From positions 186,001-250,000 of the forward strand of contig SAKE01000004.1 in NCBI GenBank assembly GCA_004017275.1: a stretch of 64,000 bases of DNA. The letters run 5' to 3'. Numbering within the stretch: the first letter of the stretch is position 1; each line of letters starts with the position of its first letter. Made by a program: the position numbers and the translations under genes. Below are positions 58,332 through 64,000 of the stretch, in pieces. The stretch comes from Mesorhizobium sp. (lineage in GTDB: Bacteria; Pseudomonadota; Alphaproteobacteria; Rhizobiales; Rhizobiaceae). A model generated the notes under the pieces. The model worked only from the letters and a program-made list of their open reading frames with translations, searched no databases and was not told where the DNA came from.

Positions 58332-59012
58332 TCACAACTCCTTCGCGTGCTCTTTTACTACCGAATCAAGTGCCAAATGGAGAGGCACTGCCTTAGAGAA
58401 CAGGAAGCCCTGCGCGGTTCTGCAGCCAAGCTTGTACAGAGTTTGCCGATCTGCCTCTGTTTCAACGCCCTCGGCCATGACCTCGATCCCGAGCGTCCTA
58501 CCAAGGTCAATCACCGCTTTGACAAGCAGCCGATTCTCCCGGGACTTGGCTAAGCCGCGAATGAAGCCCTGATCTATTTTCACTTTCCTGATCCGACTGT
58601 CCTTGAGCGATGCCAACGTCGAAAAACCGGTGCCGAAGTCCTCGAGCGCGATAGAAATGCCAGCATGTGAAAGCTGGCCGAGCTTTTCATCCACTCTGTC
58701 CGGATCCACTGGGGCTTCTTCGGTAATCTCGATGTCGAACATCGTTGCAGGGAGGTCTTTTGCCGCCAGACCATTAAGAATCATCTCGTCAATATCGCCA
58801 GCTTCCAACTCGCGCGGTGAAACATTCATCGCCACACGAACATCACGACGGTCAGCTTTGACCAAGCCCTCGATAAGAGCGCAACAGTCGGCGAATACCG
58901 TTTGAGTTAGCAGCTGAAGCATTCCAGTTTCGCGTGCCGCTGTCATGATCTCGGGCGGAGAAATGGGACCGTGAAGCGGGTGAGACCATCTTAGCAAGGC
59001 TTCAAAACCGAC
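58332..59012 (-). pseudogene. EAL domain, 3' half of a frameshifted GGDEF-EAL gene
   Basis: About 227 residues of a cyclic-di-GMP phosphodiesterase domain. In this frame it opens VGFEALLRWSHP, the EAL motif, and continues with NVSPRELE, DIEITEEA, LEDFGTGFSTLASLK (Glu for the first Asp of DDFGTG), KIDQGFIRG and AEGVET. It has no start codon of its own before the EAL motif; the first Met (58997) lies within the domain. It joins the GGDEF half at 58991 by a single frameshift around 59010-59020. Alone it would lack the EAL glutamate, so it is probably inactive. Confidence 0.8.
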
Positions 59013-60154
59013 GACGCTTCAGTTTCGAGTCTTACGATTGGCTGAAACCAAGCGACCAAGCTTCTCATCGTTATCGCCGAATGAAGATCGCGTTCGATTG
59101 ACTGGCGGCGTTGCAGTTCCCGGGCTAGCTCGGCACCGAACAGACAAAATTCATTCCTGCCGCGGCGCTTAGCTGTGTAAAGGGCGATGTCGGCCCGCAA
59201 CAACATTTCCGTCAGTCCGGGGTTTTCAGCCAAGTAGATTCCTATAGACGCTCCAATGCGGACGGATGCGATCCCAGGATAGGGGCGAGCAAGCTTGGCT
59301 ATGAGATTGGACGCGAGATTGGTGGGAGAAGGAGAATTCTTTCGCGAAGAAAAAACCAGCACGAATTCATCCCCACCGATGCGGGCGAGCGTTGAGCCCT
59401 CCGGTGCTTCTTCCTCTATTCGGCGGGCGATCCTGGCAAGCAGCTCGTCACCCGTTCTGTGACCGTAGGTACCGTTGACAGATTTGAACCCGTCCAGATC
59501 AATCAGCATGGCCACAAAGGGTCCATCGGTGTTCTCAAACTGATCGATTGCATGTTCGAGGCCCCGCCTGTTGAGGAGCGCGGTAAGATGGTCCTCCCTG
59601 GAATTGCGCTCCATTTCCGCGGCAAGCCGCTCGGCTTGATGTCTCAGGCGGCTCGCGTCACGGAAGCGCGCTTGTCCAACGAACGAGGATCGAACCAGGC
59701 CGCCCTCGAAAAGCAGGACGGCAAAAGCCAGAATGTAGTTTTCCGGGGCTCCCTTCGTCAGCAAACATGCGGCGGCAATGAGGAGTGGCGGTGTGATGAA
59801 GCATATCGCTGCCGCAGCATATGAGCTGCCGTACGTGACCGCGCCAGCTGAAATGCCCGCCAGAATTATTAGATGCAGCGATGCTTGAGACGTCGTGTAT
59901 CCAGCCGTTAGGATGGCAAGGAATGACCAGGTGAATCCCGCCAGAAGAGCAAGCCTGCCAAACCAGCGAAGCCGCAGCCAAACCCGTGTCAGATCATCCT
60001 GGACTCCGGGTTCCTTCAGCTGATGACGGGCGAGTGCAAGGCGGGCGGCATTTATCGCATTAACGACCGAAAACCAGGCCGCGCCAGCAAGACCGTTCCC
60101 GGAAAGGGCCTGCACGGTCAAAATCAGCCCGGACAGCACAATGCTTATCGGCAT
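58991..60154 (-). pseudogene. Membrane GGDEF domain, 5' half of a frameshifted gene
   Basis: About 387 residues: five or six hydrophobic segments (residues about 1-165), then a GGDEF diguanylate cyclase domain with intact RIGGDEFVLVFS, and then the first residues of an EAL domain (AWFQPIVRLE), where the frame ends at a TAA. The inhibitory RxxD site is replaced by PEGS. The reading frame stays open about 50 codons upstream of the ATG at 60154 with family-like sequence (LQDQLADLRAGLF) but no usual start, which adds to the signs of decay. The cyclase domain itself could still fold. Confidence 0.78.
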
Positions 60155-60408
60155 TGAGACGAAAAGGCCTGCCCTCAGATCAGCGAGCTGGTCCTGAAGG
60201 ATTCTCGCCTCCAGCGGATCTTCTTTTCCAAGGCTGGACGGGTCAGCTTGCTTACTCCTGCTTGTCCGCAGCCTATGCAGCCCCCCTGAAGGACGGGTTA
60301 ATTCTTCAATCGGAGATCAGCGTCGGGGAGCAGGATTACTCCGGTGCATCATGCACTCTCTCCCATCGCTCGCCCAGCACGCGCAAAAATGCGACTGCTG
60401 GTGCAGTA

Positions 60409-61587
60409 TCACCGCTGGAGCTCCGCCGATATCCCATGCCGGACAAGGGGAACATGTTGGGCAAAGCGAAGCCCCAGATGCCTTGCAAGCCGTGCCGCCA
60501 GGTGGTCTCTGGAGTAGAGTCCAATCAATATGTTCGTTGCATGGTAGAGCGGCGCCGCCGACAGGCGCAGCCGCCTTTCGTATATATGCAGCATGTCGGG
60601 GTCGCCAACATTGCGGCCGTCGCGGCACGCAGTCATGATTCCACGGGCGAGTTGCTTCTGGCTGCTGAGACCGATGTTGAATCCGTGAGCGGTCACCGGG
60701 TGCATGCCGATGGCAGCGTCGCCGATGAGTGCGGCGCTCGGCGCCCGGAATTTGTGCGCCCAGGTCGTGACCAGCGGATAGGTGTGGCGCTTGCTTGCCA
60801 AGGTCATTTTTCCAAGGCGCCCTCGACACCGTTTCGTCAACTCCGACAGGAACAAATCATCATCGAAGGCAAGCAGTCTATAGGCCTCGTTTGAGCGCAA
60901 TGTGAGCAGCAGCGACGACATGCCCTCCGCGAGGGGCAACATCGCTATCGTCTGATGGTGATCGAACCATTCGATGGCGATCTGGTGGTGGGCGCGCTCG
61001 TGCCTCACTCGGCAAATCAGCATCGAGTGGCCAAGCCGGTTGATATCGGCGCCGATGCCTAGCAGATCACGCGTGGCGGACAAACGCGAATCCGCGGCAA
61101 CAACCAGCCGAGCAGTTAAACGCGCGCCATTAGAGAGCGTTACGACTGCTCCTTCTTGGCTGTTTGTTGCATCGACGACCGAGTGGCCGCACAACAGCCG
61201 GGCGCGATCCTGCAAGCGGACGATTTTGAACAGCGCCTCGCGGATCCGGCAATTTGGAACCAAAACCCCCAGCGGTTCTCCAGAGTTGCTGGGAGGATCG
61301 AAACGAAGAGCGAATGCGCTCGAGCCGTTGAGCACGCGCGCGCCTTGAAGTGCTGATTTGTCCGAAGCCGGGATGACATCCCAGGCGCCGAGCTCGCGAA
61401 GGGTTCTGATCGAAGCGTTGGTCAGCGCGATTTCGCGACCATCGAAAGCCGGATTCGCCAGACTATCGAATGTGTTCTGTTCAACAACTGCCACCTTGAG
61501 TTCGCTTTGGGCAAGCGACGCAGCGAACGAAAGGCCGACCGGGCCGGCTCCAACGACAACGATGTCAAAATTATCGTCAGAGCCCAT
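60409..61587 (-). CDS. UbiH/UbiM-family FAD hydroxylase (ubiquinone synthesis)
   Basis: A 392-residue class A flavin monooxygenase. FDIVVVGAGPVGLSFAASL is the FAD-binding start, DGREIALTNASIRTLRELGAW the second conserved segment, and LIGDAAIGMHPVTAHGFNIGL the GD motif; MHPVTAHGFN points to UbiM, a ring hydroxylase of ubiquinone synthesis in some alphaproteobacteria, rather than plain UbiH. The start MGSDDNFD at 61587 is chosen for the flavin motif position; 61647 is possible. Being on a fix-bearing island, it could raise quinone supply for symbiotic respiration; this is inference. Confidence 0.82.
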   Translation of the reverse strand: MGSDDNFDIVVVGAGPVGLSFAASLAQSELKVAVVEQNTFDSLANPAFDGREIALTNASIRTLRELGAWDVIPASDKSALQGARVLNGSSAFALRFDPPSNSGEPLGVLVPNCRIREALFKIVRLQDRARLLCGHSVVDATNSQEGAVVTLSNGARLTARLVVAADSRLSATRDLLGIGADINRLGHSMLICRVRHERAHHQIAIEWFDHHQTIAMLPLAEGMSSLLLTLRSNEAYRLLAFDDDLFLSELTKRCRGRLGKMTLASKRHTYPLVTTWAHKFRAPSAALIGDAAIGMHPVTAHGFNIGLSSQKQLARGIMTACRDGRNVGDPDMLHIYERRLRLSAAPLYHATNILIGLYSRDHLAARLARHLGLRFAQHVPLVRHGISAELQR

Positions 61588-61739
61588 CAGCGTGCCGCCA
61601 TCCGGTCGCCTATCCTCGTGTAACGGTGGAACTGAGCCGAGTGACATGAGCTCCGTGGCCGCCGCATTGCCTAAAGGCGCTGGGCCGGGAGATTCGCATC
61701 GATCGGCAACGAAGCACTCAAAGCGCTCAGAGGTGGATG

Positions 61740-61880
61740 CGGCTAACCGATCCCGCCCTTTGGCCGCGCAGCCGCGCAGATCGCCGCCAGCAAGCGAGAC
61801 ACTCGCGACGCTGGTCAGCCACGGCCGCGCCGCATCGATCGCCACATTCCACCTGGAACCCTTGCGCATACTACTCACGC
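61740..61880. repeat. Degenerate repeated segment, copy 1
   Basis: It contains CCGCGCAG, GCCAGCAAGCGAGA and ACGCTGGTCAGCC, then TTCCACCTGGAACCCTTGCGCAT. The first part recurs at 62284-62355 and the second at 62570-62600 with changes. It lies inside the upstream extension of the ubiM-like frame, so that extension is not taken as coding. Confidence 0.55.
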
Positions 61881-62257
61881 TCCACGACGTCGAAGCGGGC
61901 TCTCTTGCGAGGGTATCGAACGTAGCGCTCTCTCTCGTCATCCCAGCCAAGGTAGCGGAAACTTTTATCCACGACCGCGCATATCTCATCAAGAACCTGC
62001 TGCATGGCTTCGATGTCGATGTCCTTGCAATTCAGTCGCCGATAGAGCAAAGCCCACGCGGCGACATAGTCGTCGAAATAGCGCGCGTCACTCGAACCAA
62101 TGATCAACTTCGGACGGTTGATCGATCTCGAAAACGCACGTCCCAACCCCGATGATGCTCCGCAGCACGTTGACATCACGAGGATCTTCGGCGCTGGATG
62201 CGAGCCCTGGAACATTTCTACGAAGTCAGCCCAAAGAAGGCCACTTTCGACGCACAC
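61871..62257 (-). pseudogene. C-terminal remnant of an unknown protein
   Basis: An open frame of 128 residues that reads like real protein (FVEMFQGSHPAPKILVMSTC, IDIEAMQQVLDEICAVVDK, GWDDERERYVRYPRK) but begins right after a stop with only a GTG and no ribosome site. It therefore looks like the end of a longer gene whose front part is lost. The hydrophobic strand KILVMSTCCGAS resembles the core strand of a caspase-like or Rossmann-type fold. I do not recognise the family. Its end runs into the first degenerate repeat copy. Confidence 0.45.
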
Positions 62258-62827
62258 AACCCATCAAAGGCGAAAGCTGTTGATCGGCCCCCGTGTCCGC
62301 GCAGCCACGCGGATGGTCAGCCAGCAAGCGAGATACACACGACGCCGGTCAGCTAATGGCTGCGCCGTAAGCACAAGGCATGGCCGACCACACGACAGAA
62401 AACCCAGAACCGTGAAGGTGCTGATAATGACGACCAATCTTTCCGTAAGTCATGCATTTCTCCGTCGAAGACTGGTCAATAGAACACACCGATGAGTATG
62501 ACCCTGATCTGGATCAGCCAGACATGACCAATCGGCACTGGCGGTTCACGGTCAGGTGATCGACCGTGACGTTCCACTTTGGAACCCGTGCGCACATGGC
62601 CAAGCTCTCGTCCGGCCACGCGAGGTACTCTCGTGGCATCAGCCGCCTCATACTGGGTGCAATGGGAGGCAGTCCTTCGCACGACAGAGGCTTTTCACAA
62701 ATGTAGTGTGCAGCTTAGGTCAAGATGGTCATGGAGCATGGAGCATGGAGCATGGACAGCTTGTTCCCGACCGAGCCGGCTCGACTGACGAGCGCGATCC
62801 GCGCATCTTATGCACAGCGGATTGAAA
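62258..62827. repeat. Degenerate repeated segment, copy 2, and filler
   Basis: Segments at 62284-62355 (GCGCAGCC, AGCCAGCAAGCGAGA, ACGCCGGTCAGC) and 62570-62600 (TTCCACTTTGGAACCCGTGCGCA) match copy 1 at 61740 but lie farther apart, as if about 170 bases had been added or lost. An exact tandem GAGCATG x3 lies at 62734-62754. No gene is supported in this stretch. Confidence 0.5.
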
Positions 62828-62983
62828 TCAGCGTTCCGGTTTGTCGTCCCGATCAATTAGTATCCGCTCGGCGGCTCCGTCGAGATCTTCGTATTGACCG
62901 CTTCGCAATGCCCAGACGAAGCCGGACACACCCAGTGCACCCAGAAAAAGGGCCACTGGTATGAGATAGAGCAACGTCGTCAC
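62828..62983 (-). CDS. fixS: FixS, cbb3 oxidase maturation protein (CcoS)
   Basis: A 51-residue single-span membrane protein. LYLIPVALFLGALGVSGFVW is the span, and SLR/ALRSGQYEDLDGAAERIL is the FixS/CcoS hallmark. It starts with GTG at 62983, five bases after the fixI stop, and is too short and GTG-started to be picked easily. FixS is needed to put haem or copper into the high-affinity cbb3 oxidase used at low oxygen in nodules. It is the last gene of a fixGHIS-type operon whose front lies beyond the window. Confidence 0.9.
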   Translation of the reverse strand: MTTLLYLIPVALFLGALGVSGFVWALRSGQYEDLDGAAERILIDRDDKPER

Positions 62984-62988
62984 GAGGA

Positions 62989-64000
62989 TTATGCCGAATA
63001 GCTGACTGCGGAGCGTCCGACTTTTTGAATAACTTGCAGCGTCGCATTCGCCCCGAAGCCGTGCAAGCGCAATGCGTTTCCAATAACAAGCACCGATGAG
63101 GCAGACATGGCAATCGCCGCTAACAAAGGCGTGGCGTGCCCGAGGATGGCGATTGGTACTGCCACCGCATTGTAGACGATCGCAATCGCGATGTTCTGGC
63201 GGATCAGGTGTCCCGCCTTGCGCGAGACGTCCAGCGCGAGAGGCACTGCCAGAAGGCTTTCGCGCAGGAATACGAAGTCGGCGGCATTGCGGCCAATGTC
63301 GGCGGCGGTAGCTGGAGCGATCGAGACATGCGCCGCGCTGAGCGCCGGCGTGTCGTTGAGGCCGTCGCCAACCATCAGAACCTTGTGTCCGTCTTTCGCC
63401 AGGGTCTCGATGCGCTCGACCTTGCCGGATGGCAGCAGGCACGGAACGAAGTCCTTGACACCCAGCATTTCTGCGACTTCACCGCAGGCACCCGCAGTAT
63501 CGCCCGACAGCATTTCCACTGACACCCCGGCATGGCTCAATTGCCCGATCGCCGCCTTGGCGTCTGCGCGCAGCGCGTCCTCAAAATCGAAGGTCGCGAC
63601 AATGAACCCGTCTTTTGTCAGCACGGTTCCGCCATGTTTGCCTTCACCACCGGTCCGGGCTCTCCATCCAGCCCATCCGCGTCGGCCTAGCCGCCAGGTG
63701 CTTCCGGCTCCAGTGGCTTCGATTCCAAACCCTGGATGCTCGGTGACGGCATCAAATTTGTACTGCCCGCCGGGATGGGCAAAACCGGCTATGGCCTTTG
63801 AAAAAGGATGGCGGGAATGCGTAGCCATGTCTCCCGCGACTGCCAGCATGGCCGGATCGATCGACGATGCATTGACCAGCCGGGGCTGGCCGAGCGTGAG
63901 CGTTCCGGTCTTGTCGAACACCGCTGTATCAATCGTCGCCAGGCGCTCCATGGCAGAACCGTCCTTTACCATGATGCCGTTCTCAAACAGGCGCCGCGCG
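62989..64000 (-). CDS. fixI: FixI, copper P-type ATPase (C-terminal part)
   Basis: The C-terminal 337 or so residues of a P1B-type ATPase; the gene runs off the right edge. The phosphorylation site DKTGTLT, the HP motif RHPFSK, the GDGLNDTPAL hinge and the last two membrane segments (AIVYNAVAVPIAI; MSASSVLVIGNALRL) are present. FixI/CcoI supplies copper to cbb3 oxidase. fixS follows after 5 bases. The pair marks this segment as symbiosis-island DNA and suggests FixLJ/FixK-type low-oxygen control, whose site would lie upstream, outside the window. Confidence 0.92.
   Translation of the reverse strand, partial: ARRLFENGIMVKDGSAMERLATIDTAVFDKTGTLTLGQPRLVNASSIDPAMLAVAGDMATHSRHPFSKAIAGFAHPGGQYKFDAVTEHPGFGIEATGAGSTWRLGRRGWAGWRARTGGEGKHGGTVLTKDGFIVATFDFEDALRADAKAAIGQLSHAGVSVEMLSGDTAGACGEVAEMLGVKDFVPCLLPSGKVERIETLAKDGHKVLMVGDGLNDTPALSAAHVSIAPATAADIGRNAADFVFLRESLLAVPLALDVSRKAGHLIRQNIAIAIVYNAVAVPIAILGHATPLLAAIAMSASSVLVIGNALRLHGFGANATLQVIQKVGRSAVSYSA

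Noticed and set aside
57593..58396. Several 60-116-residue frames in the island gap.
   Set aside because: No good starts, ribosome sites or family features; the frames overlap each other on both strands.
61588..61992. N-terminal extension of the UbiM-like frame (135 residues).
   Set aside because: It reads through the degenerate repeat and does not resemble any flavoprotein N-terminus; the flavin motif fits a start at 61587.
55441..64000. Search for a second copy of the tRNA-Ser 3' end, nod boxes, FixK (TTGAT-N4-ATCAA) and NifA sites.
   Set aside because: None was found by eye on either strand in this stretch.

Overview
The window looks like a Mesorhizobium (Rhizobiales, Alphaproteobacteria) chromosome. 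It is GC-rich, carries Rhizobiales-style gene blocks (obgE-proB-proA-nadD, rsfS-rlmH, ctpA, rppH, gapR, pyc, yebC) and several short palindromic intergenic repeats, and ends in a symbiosis-type island that holds fixI and fixS. The genus is inferred from gene content and order; no database search was run.

Positions 1-30,000: a carboxypeptidase remnant at the left edge, an ABC exporter and rpmE. Then come three small regulator-target modules (TetR with NmrA-like and DUF1772 proteins; ArsR with two SRPBCC and two VOC proteins; LysR with an MFS exporter), and yebC, terC, a YmdB-like phosphoesterase and 5-formyl-THF cyclo-ligase with a probable 6S RNA upstream. A MoxR ATPase and its VWA partner are separated by about 3.8 kb holding the MFS/LysR pair, a GNAT gene and a hicAB toxin-antitoxin pair. 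After these come an unusual metallo-beta-lactamase-fold protein, msrB, gapR, pyruvate carboxylase, and a complete branched-chain amino acid ABC transporter (binding protein, DUF6867-like protein, livF, livG, livM, livH). LivG carries a long C-terminal extension ending in a helix-hairpin-helix domain.

Positions 30,000-55,350: amino acid catabolism (a hydroxyproline module of epimerase, FAD dehydrogenase and DapA-like deaminase with a divergent GntR; mmsA; dadA with alanine racemase), two tandem paralogous small secreted proteins, and then the core growth block read on the minus strand: rplU-rpmA, obgE-proB-proA, nadD, rsfS-rlmH-envC-like-ctpA-yibQ-like-rppH. An mscS gene on the plus strand interrupts this block between nadD and rsfS. 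Two inverted copies of one palindromic repeat lie at 37.3 and 48.4 kb; the first supplies the ribosome-binding site of a LysR gene. L21 (rplU) has an extension of the same kind as LivG.

Positions 55,351-64,000: tRNA-Ser(CGA) followed at once by a tyrosine recombinase marks the edge of an integrated element. Behind it lie two small unknown genes, a stretch with no clear gene, a frameshifted GGDEF-EAL gene, a UbiM-like ubiquinone hydroxylase, decayed and duplicated sequence, and fixI-fixS (cbb3 oxidase assembly, fixI running off the right edge). This fits the left end of a symbiosis ICE inserted at a serine tRNA; the right att site is not in the window.
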